Source of the DNA: an uncultured bacterium
Lineage (GTDB): Bacteria > Planctomycetota > UBA1135 > GCA-002686595
Reading direction: 5' to 3'
Assembly (NCBI GenBank): GCA_937910685.1
Contig: CALEMP010000115.1
Location: forward strand, 1 to 35,964
Length of the DNA stretch: 35,964 nucleotides
The position numbers and the translations under genes are program-made. Below, piece after piece: positions 24,454 to 33,154 of this stretch (position 1 is its first letter; each line of letters opens with the position of its first letter). A model generated the notes under the pieces. The model was not told the origin of the DNA. It saw nothing but the letters and a program-made list of their open reading frames with translations, and searched no databases.

Positions 24454-25914
24454 CTAGACGCCGTAGTGGCTTTTCAAGGCCGCGGCATAATCAAGGGCCT
24501 GCTCGGCGTAGTGTTCGGATAGCTCTGGGTGAACTGGCTCAGAAGTGCCCGGTGCACCCAGGAAGGGTGCGCTGAGTTCCGGAAGGGTCACAACCCCAGC
24601 ACCCTCCACACGCCCATGGGTCCATGCGGCCTGCAAGCCTGCGCCCAGAGCAGCAGCCTCGGGCTCTTCCAAGACGCGCACTTCGGCCTTGAGCACGGCG
24701 CCTAGAATCTGGCGCCAAAGGGGATTCTGCGCCGCCCCACCCACCAGGTGCAGTCGAGAGGTGTCGACCCCCAAGGAATTCAAGCGCCCCACGCCCCAGC
24801 CCAAATTCAAACTGGTGCCCTCCAGCGCTGCGCGATAAAGCATGGCGCCGTCTAGGTGCTGATCCCGCATCCCCAACAGAGTCCCCGTCGCCCCGGGTAG
24901 ATCCGGCACGCGCTCACCCGCTAGAAAGGGCATCCACAGGAGCCCTTCGCAACCGGCCTTGATCTGGGTAGCGGCTCGGGTCAAATCCCCATGGTCGCGA
25001 CCGGTCAGACGCACCACCCCTTCGGTGACTCCGGTCAAGTTCATGACGCACAAAAGAGGCAACCAGCCGCCGCTGGAATCGCAAAAGGGCGCGATCAAAC
25101 CCTCCGGGTCAATCACCGGCTGATCCGAGTAGGTAAACACGGTGCCCGAGGTACCCATGCTCACCACGCACGCACCCGGGGTACTGGCCCCCGCACCGAT
25201 GGCGCTCATCATGTTGTCCCCACCGCCGCTGGACACCAAGGTCCCAGGGGCAAGGCCGAATCGCTTGGCCCCCGCTTCGCTGACGACTCCTGCGGGCTCA
25301 CCCGCCCCGATCAGCCCGGGTACTTTGCCCGACAGAGTCGGGTCCACCGCGTCCATTGCCCGCTGGTCAAAGGTGCGTGTCCTTGGATCAAACCAACCCG
25401 TGCCCGACGCGTCCCCCGCTTCCATGCAAGCCTCACCGGTCAGGCGCAGGTTCATAAAGTCATGGGGCAAGAGCACGGTCTTGGTCTTGGCCCAGGCATC
25501 CGGCTCATGGCGCGCGACCCAACGCACCTTGGATGCTGTGTAGCCCGTGGGAATGGAATGCCCGAGAATTTCGGACAATTCCGCCGCCTCCTGAGCGGTT
25601 TCCGTGTCGCACCAAAGCTTGGCCGCACGCACCGGTTGCCCGTCCCGGTCCAGCAACACACAGCCGTGCTGTTGGCCGGAAACCCCTATGGCGCTGATGG
25701 TCTGTCCCGCCTCAGATGCCGCGGCAATCAGAGGGCGCAAGACATCCACCGCCGCCTGCTCCCAGGTGGCCGGGTCCTGTTCCGCAGCGCCGGGGGCCAA
25801 GCCCTCGATCAAACCATAGGCACTGGCCGAGCGAGCCAACACGAGGCCTCGTTCCGGATCAATCAACAATCCCTTGGTGGACTGAGTGCCCACATCCAGT
25901 CCTACCACCAGCAC
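24454..25914 (-). CDS. xylB: Xylulokinase
   Basis: FGGY-family kinase phosphorylating D-xylulose to xylulose 5-phosphate. The 486 residues begin at a GTG (MLVVGLDVGTQSTKGLL, phosphate-1 loop) and contain AIGVSGQQHGCVLLD, LWCDTET, PHDFMNLRLTGE with DASGTGWFDP, the ADP-binding SSGGGDNMMSAIGAG, and VGGAAQNPLWRQILGAVL, all typical of XylB. The GTG is four bases after the xylA stop, so translation is coupled and the pair forms a xylose-to-pentose-phosphate route ending at the substrate of rpe. No xylose regulator or transporter is nearby. Confidence 0.95.
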   Translation of the reverse strand: MLVVGLDVGTQSTKGLLIDPERGLVLARSASAYGLIEGLAPGAAEQDPATWEQAAVDVLRPLIAAASEAGQTISAIGVSGQQHGCVLLDRDGQPVRAAKLWCDTETAQEAAELSEILGHSIPTGYTASKVRWVARHEPDAWAKTKTVLLPHDFMNLRLTGEACMEAGDASGTGWFDPRTRTFDQRAMDAVDPTLSGKVPGLIGAGEPAGVVSEAGAKRFGLAPGTLVSSGGGDNMMSAIGAGASTPGACVVSMGTSGTVFTYSDQPVIDPEGLIAPFCDSSGGWLPLLCVMNLTGVTEGVVRLTGRDHGDLTRAATQIKAGCEGLLWMPFLAGERVPDLPGATGTLLGMRDQHLDGAMLYRAALEGTSLNLGWGVGRLNSLGVDTSRLHLVGGAAQNPLWRQILGAVLKAEVRVLEEPEAAALGAGLQAAWTHGRVEGAGVVTLPELSAPFLGAPGTSEPVHPELSEHYAEQALDYAAALKSHYGV

Positions 25915-25918
25915 GATT

Positions 25919-27097
25919 TCAGCCCCGCACGCCCATCATGTGTTCCACCAGCAACTGATCCAGTCGCTCGTAGCCGAGCCCTTTCTTGGCGATGGTATCC
26001 ACGTCAATGGAGGCGGCCGAAATCGCTTCAGCGGCTTCGGTGCTGTAGCCACCGTTCAGCAGGGCATCGAGGGCATCGTCGGTGCGCTCCGCAATGATCT
26101 CTTGCACATCAGGATCCGCCTCAAAGGCTATGGCTCGGGCCTTGAGAATCTTGTAGGTGCGCATGCAGCCCACGGCAAACTCCCAAACCCCTTCATCGTC
26201 TTCCGTGCGATAAGCATGGGCGTCAAAGTGCAAGGGCCCCGTGTAGGGATCATTCCCGGGGATCCCTTCCAAGAGGCGGACGGTCAAGAAAGCCTGCTTG
26301 AGGTCTTCGGATCCAAAGCGAAGATCCTGGTCATAGCGTCCGATACGCTGACCGTTCAAGTCGATGTGATAGAGCTTGCCCGCTTCCATGGCTTGGGCGA
26401 TGTTGTGCACAAAGGAAAGCCCGGCCATGGTTTCATGGGCGACCTCGGGGTTGACTCCGACGCGCTCGGGCTCATCGAGGGTCGAAATGAAGTGCAGCAT
26501 GTGACCGGTGGTGGCCAAGTAGATGTCTCCCCGGGGCTCGTTGGGCTTGGCCTCAAGGGCGAAGCGCAGGTCGTAGCCTTGATCGCGCACATAGCCGCAG
26601 AGGAAGTTGATCGCGTCCCGGAAGCGCTTCATGGCATCGATGGGACTCCGACAAGCATCGCTTTCGGTGCCCTCACGTCCGCCCCAAAACACATAGGTCT
26701 TGGCCCCCAATTCGACCCCCAGATCCATGGCACGCATGGTCTTTTGCAGGGCAAAGGTGCGCACCCGGGGATCGTTCGAGGTGAATGCGCCGTCCTTGAA
26801 AATAGGTTGACTGAACAGGTTGGTGGTGGCCATGGGGACCACCATGCCGTTGTCCGTAAGGGCGCCCTTGAACTCCTTCACGATCCGATCGCGCTCGGCG
26901 GCACTGGCGCCGAATGGAATCAGGTCCTCGTCATGGAGGTTGACCCCATAGGCACCGCACTCGGCCAACTTGGCCACAATGCGATTGGGGCTCTGGGTGG
27001 CTCGCACGGAGGGGCCAAAGGGATCGCGGCCGGGGTTGCCCACGGTCCAGAGGCCAAAAGTAAATCGGTCAGCGGGGGTCGGTGTGAATGTATCCAT
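25919..27097 (-). CDS. xylA: Xylose isomerase, short (group I) type
   Basis: Converts D-xylose to D-xylulose (and glucose to fructose) with divalent metals. The start at ATG 27097 gives [20 protein letters not shown], closely matching actinobacterial XylA; ATG 27106 is nearly equivalent and the open frame reaches 27178. Active-site residues are in place: H55 and D58 in [21 protein letters not shown], the metal-binding [36 protein letters not shown] and [12 protein letters not shown]. Length 392 fits the short group rather than the ~440-residue E. coli type. It heads the xylAB unit, divergent from the PqqB-like gene across 61 bp. Confidence 0.96.
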   Translation of the reverse strand: MDTFTPTPADRFTFGLWTVGNPGRDPFGPSVRATQSPNRIVAKLAECGAYGVNLHDEDLIPFGASAAERDRIVKEFKGALTDNGMVVPMATTNLFSQPIFKDGAFTSNDPRVRTFALQKTMRAMDLGVELGAKTYVFWGGREGTESDACRSPIDAMKRFRDAINFLCGYVRDQGYDLRFALEAKPNEPRGDIYLATTGHMLHFISTLDEPERVGVNPEVAHETMAGLSFVHNIAQAMEAGKLYHIDLNGQRIGRYDQDLRFGSEDLKQAFLTVRLLEGIPGNDPYTGPLHFDAHAYRTEDDEGVWEFAVGCMRTYKILKARAIAFEADPDVQEIIAERTDDALDALLNGGYSTEAAEAISAASIDVDTIAKKGLGYERLDQLLVEHMMGVRG

Positions 27098-27158
27098 GGT
27101 GTGCATATCAATGAGTCGCGGGCCATCATGCCCTCTTATGATGGCAAAAGGTGAAACG

Positions 27159-28211
27159 ATGAGCGATACAGAAGCCAATTGGTCCGGTCCCAGCCCCCTG
27201 AAGAAGCGCGCAAGGCTCGAACGGAAGACATTCGGGGCCTGGCGTGTGGCCAGTTGGATGGCCCTTGGGCTATTGAGTCAGGCGTGCCTCTTGAACTCTG
27301 CGCCTGCGCCCCCAAGCCACCCCTACGTGCTGGCCTTGGGCACCGCCCAGGACGGAGGCCTGCCCCAAATTGCCTGTCACCGCCCCTGTTGCGAAAGGGT
27401 GCGCAAGGACCCGACCCAGGCGCGCATGGTCACCAGCTTGCTTTTGGTGGACCCCCATTCCAATCAGCGCTGGCTCTTGGATGCGGGTCCGGATTTGCCC
27501 AATCAGGTGCAACTGGCAGATCAGATTGCGCCCCGGCCTAGCAGCCCCGGCCGGCCGCCCCTCTTTGATGGGATCCTCCTCACCCATGCCCACATGGGAC
27601 ACATCTTGGGGCTCCTGCACTTGGGTCGCGAAAGCTACGGCGCGGAATCCCAACCGGTGATTTGCACCCCGTCGGTGGCGAGTTTCCTCCGGGACGAAGC
27701 CCCCTGGAGTTTGCTGGTGACCGCCGGACACATCGAGATCCAAGAACTTCGACCCGATACCATGTTGAAGCTCAACGACCGCCTGCGGGTCGAGCTCATC
27801 CAAGTTCCCCACCGGGGCGAATTCAGCGACACGGTGGCCATCCGAATCGAGGGCCCCCGGGGCGCAGTCCTGTACTTGCCGGACATCGACAAGTGGACCC
27901 GCTGGGATCGGGACCTCGCGGCGGAACTCGCCAGGGTACAGCTGGCTTTCCTCGACGCTACCTTCTTTGGTCCCGATGAACTCCCCGGCCGGTCCATGAG
28001 CGAGGTCCCACACCCCTTTGTGGTGGAGACCATGCAGCAGCTCGAACACCTGTCAGCCCAGGAGAAATCCAAGGTGCGCTTGATCCATCTCAATCACACA
28101 AACCCCCTGCACGATCCGGACTCCGGGGCACGGGGCGAGGTGCAACGCGCGGGCTTTGGGCTCGCGATCCAGGGCCAGCCCCTCGGCCTCGACGGCACCT
28201 CCTGGGACTGA
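27159..28211 (+). CDS. PqqB-like metallo-beta-lactamase-fold protein, probably exported
   Basis: 350 residues. The start at 27159 is preceded by AAAGGTG, one of few good Shine-Dalgarno sites here; in-frame ATG 27141 is an alternative. The N-terminus is basic (KKRARLERK) then hydrophobic ([16 protein letters not shown]), suggesting export, possibly as a lipoprotein. The body follows the PqqB-like branch of the beta-lactamase fold: [15 protein letters not shown] with a downstream [61 protein letters not shown] and a final HLNHTNPL. The usual HxHxDH is HAHMGH, with Gly for Asp; I recall HAHxGH as common in this branch. No other pqq genes are present, so PQQ synthesis is doubtful; the substrate is unknown. 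Confidence 0.83.
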   Translation: MSDTEANWSGPSPLKKRARLERKTFGAWRVASWMALGLLSQACLLNSAPAPPSHPYVLALGTAQDGGLPQIACHRPCCERVRKDPTQARMVTSLLLVDPHSNQRWLLDAGPDLPNQVQLADQIAPRPSSPGRPPLFDGILLTHAHMGHILGLLHLGRESYGAESQPVICTPSVASFLRDEAPWSLLVTAGHIEIQELRPDTMLKLNDRLRVELIQVPHRGEFSDTVAIRIEGPRGAVLYLPDIDKWTRWDRDLAAELARVQLAFLDATFFGPDELPGRSMSEVPHPFVVETMQQLEHLSAQEKSKVRLIHLNHTNPLHDPDSGARGEVQRAGFGLAIQGQPLGLDGTSWD

Positions 28212-28227
28212 CCCTTGGACCAATGCC

Positions 28228-29436
28228 TCAGCGCCGCTCAGGGAACAGCGCCTTCAACTGGGTCTCCGCGCCTTCTCCCTGAAGGATCGTAATCCCCAAG
28301 GGCGCCACGCCCTTGGAAGTGGACAGCTTCCGCATGCCCAGAAATGTCCCCTTGGGGTCAAAGTCCAGCACAAAGGAAACCTCGCGCTCCCCACGATTCC
28401 AGGCGATGCGACTCACACCGGGGCGTTCAGAATCATCCTTGAGCCGAGCCAAGTGACTGCCCTCACCCGAAATGCGGCCATTGCCAAGGAGCACTGCCAA
28501 GTCGCGCTTGGGAGTGCCTTCCCCCGCAAAGAGCTTCCCGTGGCAATGCAACGCCAACTCGTGGCTGAGGCTCCCGGGCACATTGCGCAGCACAGTCTGG
28601 CCCTCGGCACGCCCCTTGAGCTTGCCATTCTCCAGCACCAAGTCCGCGCTCAGTTTTCCGTCCAAGAACAGCCGGTGACGCATAAGGGTTAGACCTTCGT
28701 CCGCACGCACACGCACCAGGGTGCGCCGGGTGGGCAAGACCTTTTTACGGTCTACCATCACCAATTCGATTTCAAGCCAAGGCCCCTTTGCGTCTTCACC
28801 AAAAGTTTGGCGCAATCCCGCATCCAAGTCCGTGCCCGCAGCATCCCCCATGGGTTGCACTCGGAACGCGTAGTCAGGCTGGCCCGCCACCATGGCGCGC
28901 AACCTGGAAAGGGGCGTGGCACCCGGGGCTGGCTCGGCCAACAACTTTGCGACCACCGCATCCACATGGGAGTTCGCGAGGTCCGCATAACGAAGCACAC
29001 CATTGCGATCGATCACATAGTAATCGGGGTATGAATTCACACCGTAAGCACCCACCGTGCTGCCGCTGGAATCCACACAGATCGGGTAGTCGATGCCCTT
29101 CGCTTTGGCAAAGTCGTGGGCTTGGCTGCCTCCCTTTTTACTGTGAACGCCGATCAAAACCAGACCGTCATCCTTGTACTGGGCGTAGAGATCCTTGAGG
29201 TGCGGCACGGCACTTCTGCAGGGGCCTCACCAGGTGCCCCAAAAGTCGATCAGGACCACCTTGCCCTTGAGTTCCTCCAGATTCAGGGGGGCAGTGTTGA
29301 ACCAACCGGTGACCGCCAGAGCCGGGGCTTGCAAACCCTCAAGATGGCTCAGGTCTTGCTCCCGGGGGAAATCCTGGGAGGCGGCAGGGACGACCAACAA
29401 AAGGGACGCGAGAGAGATCGATGAAAGGAACTTCAT
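28228..29436 (-). CDS. TlpA/thioredoxin-like protein with in-frame TGA (candidate selenoprotein)
   Basis: Read through one TGA, the gene encodes 402 residues: a signal peptide (MKFLSSISLASLLLVVPAASQ), a TlpA-like thioredoxin domain (about 30-165) and an unrecognised beta-rich C-terminal region (about 165-402). The TGA (29227-29229, codon 70) sits in W-G-T-W-(TGA)-G-P-C-R, where the nucleophilic cysteine of WCxPC normally is. The second cysteine (C73) and downstream fold elements, including VLIGVHSKKGG and the cis-proline segment SYPDYYVID, follow in the same frame. Decoding as selenocysteine would give a UGPC redox site. A conventional gene caller would split it into a 69-residue piece and a 326-residue piece starting at the GTG for V77. 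A TGC-to-TGA mutation or sequencing error is the alternative. Convergent with the PqqB-like gene (16-bp gap). Confidence 0.8.
29196..29229 (-). promoter_or_regulatory. Candidate bacterial SECIS element
   Basis: On the minus strand, the 17 bases after TGA lead to a loop CGTGCC closed by GTGC/GCAC (29210-29213 with 29200-29203). TGAG (29226-29229), including the TGA itself, can pair with CTCA (29196-29199) below a 12-base one-sided bulge. The upper stem of four pairs, a G in the first two loop bases and the 17-base spacing fit published bacterial SECIS rules. The stem is short, so support is moderate. Confidence 0.45.
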
Positions 29437-29469
29437 GGTGTTGGGAAAAGGGGGACACGGTGAACACCC

Positions 29470-29497
29470 AGCCTAGGCCATCAATCCTTGCTGCCAA
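29470..29497 (-). promoter_or_regulatory. Possible promoter of the TlpA-like gene
   Basis: On the minus strand TTGGCA (29492-29497) and TAGGCT (29470-29475) are separated by 16 bases, about 34 bases before the ATG at 29436. This is the best -35/-10 pair seen in the 114-bp gap after the BatA-like gene, and would allow expression independent of the upstream DUF58 operon. Confidence 0.35.
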
Positions 29498-29550
29498 GCT
29501 TAAATCCGAGCCGGGAACGACTGTCTCACCCAGGACCCCTGGCCCGATCC

Positions 29551-30753
29551 TCACAGGGGGCTTCTGCGGCTGAGAATCAAAGCCAACAGCCCTAGGCAGG
29601 TGGCCAAACCGGCCAAGAGAATACGCGGTAAGCGTTGATCTTGATCCAAGCGGGCCGCGGCTCCACCCTCGAAGGTTCCACTCACTCCACCGGCACCCAC
29701 CGCCCCTCGTTCTCCCAAGGCAACCACGTCTCCCGTGGGAACCAAAGCGCGATCGAGCAGGTCACCAAAGGAGCGTGCCAGGCCTCCAAGATCACCGGCG
29801 GGTTGGCCGAGTTCGAGCAGTTGCACATCCACGAAGCCTGGGGACCAAGCCACCGCAGGCAGGCCACTGGGTTGAGCCCATGCCCAGGGGCGTCCCTCGG
29901 CAGGGTGAATCAAATGGCCCCGTAAGCTCCAGCCATCCTGTTCGATCTGCTGCACTTCGGGCGCTCCCGCCACCGGCCCCATGGCACAAGTGATCAACAG
30001 GGCTGGCTGTTCATCGGTCAATCGATGCCCTCTGGACTCGACCCAAATCCGCGCTAGGGCCGCGATTTGGGAAGCGGCTGGACCTCGCACTTCCACACCT
30101 TGTGGTCCTTGGCCTGAGGGTCTAAGCCGGGAGGCGATTCCGTCAAAGAAAAGTTCATGCTGACCATCGAGGGCAACGACCCCGGGAACCGTGTCTCCCC
30201 CACTGGCCACAACACAGGCGTGCACCGGCGCGTGGCCCCACATGCGGTCCGTGAGCCAAATCGTTCGGGGTTGATCAAAGCGAGCCCAGTCTGGTTCCGG
30301 CCGGGGCACGCTGCTCACCCAATCCCGAGGGGGGCGTTCTCCCCGGTGTTCGATTGTCGACGCGTCCCCCGCCACAAAAATGCGCGCCGCGCTCCGATCC
30401 AGGGCAGAGTCCAAGAGCTCCAAGGCGACACCTAGGCGCGAGCCCTCTGAGCCACGGACCAAACCCATGGAGGGGCTGCGATCCACGATCACACGCCAAG
30501 GGGCATCGGTGGTTTCCCCTTGCCAAGCGGGGCCAGCCATCCCCAAGACTGCGGCGCCCATGGCACACACGAGAGCCCAACGGGCCGGGGGAATCCCTCG
30601 CCGCCGCTCTTCACCGGCCACTTTCTCCCGGGGCCAAAATTCAAGGGTCCCAAGCAAGCGCCCGATGGGCGCGCCCCTTTGCAGGGACCGCCACAGCACA
30701 ACCCCAAGGCAGATCAACAACCAAAGAGCCCAGGGTCGTTCCCAGACCAACAT
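29551..30753 (-). CDS. BatA-like membrane protein with VWA-type segment
   Basis: 400 residues. The N-terminus resembles the aerotolerance/BatA N-terminal region: a first membrane helix (PWALWLLICLGVVLW), a short loop with EFWPREK, and a second helix (WALVCAMGAAVLGMAGPAW). Next comes a VWA-like domain beginning VIVDRSPSMGL, with the DxSxS metal-site motif, then a long exported region and a final membrane helix (ILLAGLATCLGLLALIL) followed by SRRSPL. The start directly abuts the DUF58 stop. In other bacteria such proteins sit with MoxR ATPase and DUF58 genes; no MoxR gene is present here. Its function is unproven. BatA versus other VWA families is by architecture, not by detailed similarity. 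Confidence 0.72.
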   Translation of the reverse strand: MLVWERPWALWLLICLGVVLWRSLQRGAPIGRLLGTLEFWPREKVAGEERRRGIPPARWALVCAMGAAVLGMAGPAWQGETTDAPWRVIVDRSPSMGLVRGSEGSRLGVALELLDSALDRSAARIFVAGDASTIEHRGERPPRDWVSSVPRPEPDWARFDQPRTIWLTDRMWGHAPVHACVVASGGDTVPGVVALDGQHELFFDGIASRLRPSGQGPQGVEVRGPAASQIAALARIWVESRGHRLTDEQPALLITCAMGPVAGAPEVQQIEQDGWSLRGHLIHPAEGRPWAWAQPSGLPAVAWSPGFVDVQLLELGQPAGDLGGLARSFGDLLDRALVPTGDVVALGERGAVGAGGVSGTFEGGAAARLDQDQRLPRILLAGLATCLGLLALILSRRSPL

Positions 30754-31647
30754 CTAGCGTCCCTCCAGGGCGAGGGCCACCCGTTCTTCAAAGGGCACAT
30801 CGCTGGCCCCTACGGACCAGCCCATGCCCCGACTGCGGGTGCTGCGCTGCCAACCCTCCAGCCAAGCCTCAAGACGGCGTTCATAAACCAAGGCGGCTTC
30901 GCCCGGAGCAAGGCCGGGGCGCTCTTCCGGTCCTTCGGGATCGAACCAATGCACCGCTTCACCCAGCAGTTGATTTCCCGGTTCTAACTCTTCGGGGGCC
31001 AAGACTTGCAGCAAGACCATGCGCCTCCCAGGCCGTCGATGGGGCTCGAGATCTTTTGGGCGCAAACCCACAAAATCCCCGATGATCACCACCAGCCCCA
31101 CTTCACGGGGCGGCCCCCACCCGGACAGAATGGCTTCCGGGCTGGCACCCTCCTCGCCCCCCGCGCGCAGATCCGTAAGTCGTTGAATCAAGATGCCCAG
31201 GGATTGGCCGCGCCGAAGGGAAAGGGCCGGGCCGAGGCCACTCTTCAACTGCACGCGCACCCCCGCGCGCATACCGACGGCCATGATGGCTCCCGCCAGC
31301 TGCGCTCCAGCATCCAGTTTGCCGGGAGAGCCAATCCCCATGGACCCCGAAGTATCGAGCACCACAGACCAAACCTGCGCTGCTTCCCGGCGCGTGCGGC
31401 GCACAAAGGCTTGATCACTGCGCGCCAATAGATCCCAGTCCAAGCGCCGCAGGTCCTCCCCCTGCCGATAGGGCCGATGCCCAATGAATTCTTCACCAGC
31501 TCCCAAAAGGTGAGCTTGTCCCAATCCTTCCCGGCGTTCTCCCTTGGCTGCCATCTGCAGCACCAAGCGCTCCAAGCGCCGGACATAGTCCGGGGGCAAG
31601 TCCACCCCGGGAGAAGGCAGCTCCGGTTTTTCGGGACGGGCTCCCAT
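30754..31647 (-). CDS. DUF58 domain protein with VWA-like fold
   Basis: 297 residues. The DUF58 signature is clear: GEEFIGHRPYRQGEDLRRLDWDLLARSDQAFVRR, followed by a VWA-type strand and metal site, VVLDTSGSMG, and VVIIGDF. DUF58 proteins usually accompany MoxR ATPases and BatA-type membrane proteins in envelope-related complexes. ATG 31647 overlaps the phosphatase stop by one base (TGATG), so it is chosen over the in-frame upstream ATG at 31680. The BatA-like gene begins on the base after its stop. Tight packing of phosphatase, DUF58 and BatA-like genes suggests one functional unit. Confidence 0.88.
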   Translation of the reverse strand: MGARPEKPELPSPGVDLPPDYVRRLERLVLQMAAKGERREGLGQAHLLGAGEEFIGHRPYRQGEDLRRLDWDLLARSDQAFVRRTRREAAQVWSVVLDTSGSMGIGSPGKLDAGAQLAGAIMAVGMRAGVRVQLKSGLGPALSLRRGQSLGILIQRLTDLRAGGEEGASPEAILSGWGPPREVGLVVIIGDFVGLRPKDLEPHRRPGRRMVLLQVLAPEELEPGNQLLGEAVHWFDPEGPEERPGLAPGEAALVYERRLEAWLEGWQRSTRSRGMGWSVGASDVPFEERVALALEGR

Positions 31648-33038
31648 CAGGGATTTCGGCGCAGGGCCATGAGGGTCCAATCATCATCCCGGCGGCCCCC
31701 ACTGAATTCCAGAGCTGCTTCACTCAGGCGTTTGCAAAGGGCCCGTGGACCTTCACCCTTTTGCCCAGCCTCCTGCAGCACCTCGGAAATCCGTTCTTCC
31801 CCAAAGAGCGCGTGTTGCGCATCCCCATGGGCCGCTTCGCTGAGGCCATCGCTGAACAACAGCACCATATCGCCGGGTTCGAGGCCTGGTTGCACTTCCG
31901 TTGCATGCTCGAATCCCGGAGCAACCCCAAGGGCTGGGCCACTGGATTTCAGCGCCTCAACAGAACCGGTGCTGGCGCGGTAGACCAGAGTGCAACCGTG
32001 ACCCGCGTCCACGGTTTCAAAGCTGCCGTCCTTACCCACAACAACCAAACAAAGAGTCAGGAAGGTGCCCCCGTCCATGCGCTCCGCCAAGTCCTCGTCC
32101 ACCAATTGCACAATGCGCGAGGGGTTGTCCAAAATCTTGCAGTAGGAGCGCAAGGCTGCTTGGGCCGAAGCCACCACAAGCGCCGGCCCCACACCGTGCC
32201 CCGTGGCGTCCCCCAACATCAACGCGCTCCGCCCATCGGACAGCTGCGCTACATCATAAAAATCACCGGTGGCATGTTCCGCGGGCAAGAACCAACCGAA
32301 AGCTTCAAAGCCAGGAGCCACCTTGAGATCCTTGGGGATCATGCTCTTTTGAATTTCAGTGGCCAGGGCCATGCTCTCTTCCAGGCGCGCCTTTTCCAGG
32401 GCGTCACTGGTGCGCTGGGCGTTTTCCACTGCAATGGCCACATGTTGTGCCAGTGCATGGAAGAGGGCCAAGTCCCCGTCGGTGAATTCGCGACTGGCCG
32501 CTTTGGTATCCACATAGAGAGCACCCAACCGGTCCGCCGTGTCGCCTGTGCTGCGCACCCCAAAAGGCACGCACATCACCGCACGCAATTTAAGGTCCAT
32601 CACACTCTGTCCCAGGTCCATGTCTCCCTGTCCCGAAATCATGGTGTGCATCGGGACGCCCGAATCCACGACCTTGGCGACGATGCTCGTGGACCAGCGC
32701 GCATCCTCGTCGAGGGGTCGTCCCTGGGAGTCCCGGGCGTTGCGCACGGAGGGTTTTTCCCCCGACTGCTTGGCGAGGAACAGAAACCCGCGCTCGGCCG
32801 AGGTGGTAGAAATTGCCGTATCCACCACATAGTCGAGAAGCTCATCCAAATCCCGGGAAGCGGAAACCCGAGCGATGGCGTCCAGTAGGACCTCCACGGT
32901 CTTACCGTCCGTGCGCGCGTCCCCCGAAAACAGCAACACGCTGCTGATCGCATCTGCCGATCGAGCGCTAGGAAGAGGAACCGGTTCCAGGGAAGGATCC
33001 GGAGTGGGACTGGACGGTCTGCGCTTCCAAAAGGCCAT
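31647..33038 (-). CDS. GAF-domain SpoIIE/RsbU-type PP2C phosphatase
   Basis: 463 residues from ATG 33038 (ATG 33062 adds eight). Residues about 40-205 form a GAF sensor domain (TVEVLLDAIARVSASRDLDELL to DGDLALFHALAQHVAIAVENAQR). A short coiled linker (ALEKARLEESMALATEIQKSM) leads to a SpoIIE-type phosphatase domain with metal-binding aspartates in HATGDFYDV, LGDATGHGVGPALV, DAGHG and LLFSDGLSEAAHG, so activity is expected. Such enzymes dephosphorylate STAS-domain anti-sigma antagonists; a STAS protein is encoded divergently across 116 bp. No anti-sigma kinase or sigma factor is in the window. TAGAAT on the minus strand (33049-33054) ends ten bases before the start. Confidence 0.93.
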   Translation of the reverse strand: MAFWKRRPSSPTPDPSLEPVPLPSARSADAISSVLLFSGDARTDGKTVEVLLDAIARVSASRDLDELLDYVVDTAISTTSAERGFLFLAKQSGEKPSVRNARDSQGRPLDEDARWSTSIVAKVVDSGVPMHTMISGQGDMDLGQSVMDLKLRAVMCVPFGVRSTGDTADRLGALYVDTKAASREFTDGDLALFHALAQHVAIAVENAQRTSDALEKARLEESMALATEIQKSMIPKDLKVAPGFEAFGWFLPAEHATGDFYDVAQLSDGRSALMLGDATGHGVGPALVVASAQAALRSYCKILDNPSRIVQLVDEDLAERMDGGTFLTLCLVVVGKDGSFETVDAGHGCTLVYRASTGSVEALKSSGPALGVAPGFEHATEVQPGLEPGDMVLLFSDGLSEAAHGDAQHALFGEERISEVLQEAGQKGEGPRALCKRLSEAALEFSGGRRDDDWTLMALRRNP

Positions 33039-33048
33039 GTTGGGGCCA

Positions 33049-33145
33049 ATTCTAGCCCTCATGCTCCGCTAGAACCTCATCTGATCGGTAATAAAAGGGT
33101 CATGGGATCTCAGCCTCCATCTAGCCAGGGTCCGGTTGCTATGAT
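33049..33145. promoter_or_regulatory. Divergent promoters of the phosphatase and STAS genes
   Basis: TAGAAT (minus strand, 33049-33054) ends ten bases before the phosphatase ATG, and TATGAT (plus strand, 33140-33145) ends nine bases before the STAS-protein ATG. Both are one base from TATAAT. The short distances imply leaderless or near-leaderless transcripts. No convincing -35 elements were seen. Confidence 0.4.
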
Positions 33146-33154
33146 CTCAGTCCT

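Noticed and set aside
24991..26097. 368-codon open frame on the plus strand
   Set aside because: Antisense to xylB and the end of xylA; Arg/His/Gly-rich shadow.
25886..27154. 422-codon open frame on the plus strand
   Set aside because: It is antisense to xylA, whose protein is unmistakable; long antisense frames are expected in GC-rich DNA.
29227..29229. TGA read as a true stop splitting two genes
   Set aside because: The short upstream piece would be a signal peptide plus half a thioredoxin fold, and the downstream piece would begin inside the redox helix. Continuous frame and exact position at the catalytic cysteine make one gene more likely; a pseudogene remains the alternative.
31761..32888. 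375-codon open frame on the plus strand
   Set aside because: Antisense to the GAF-SpoIIE phosphatase, which has all its catalytic motifs.
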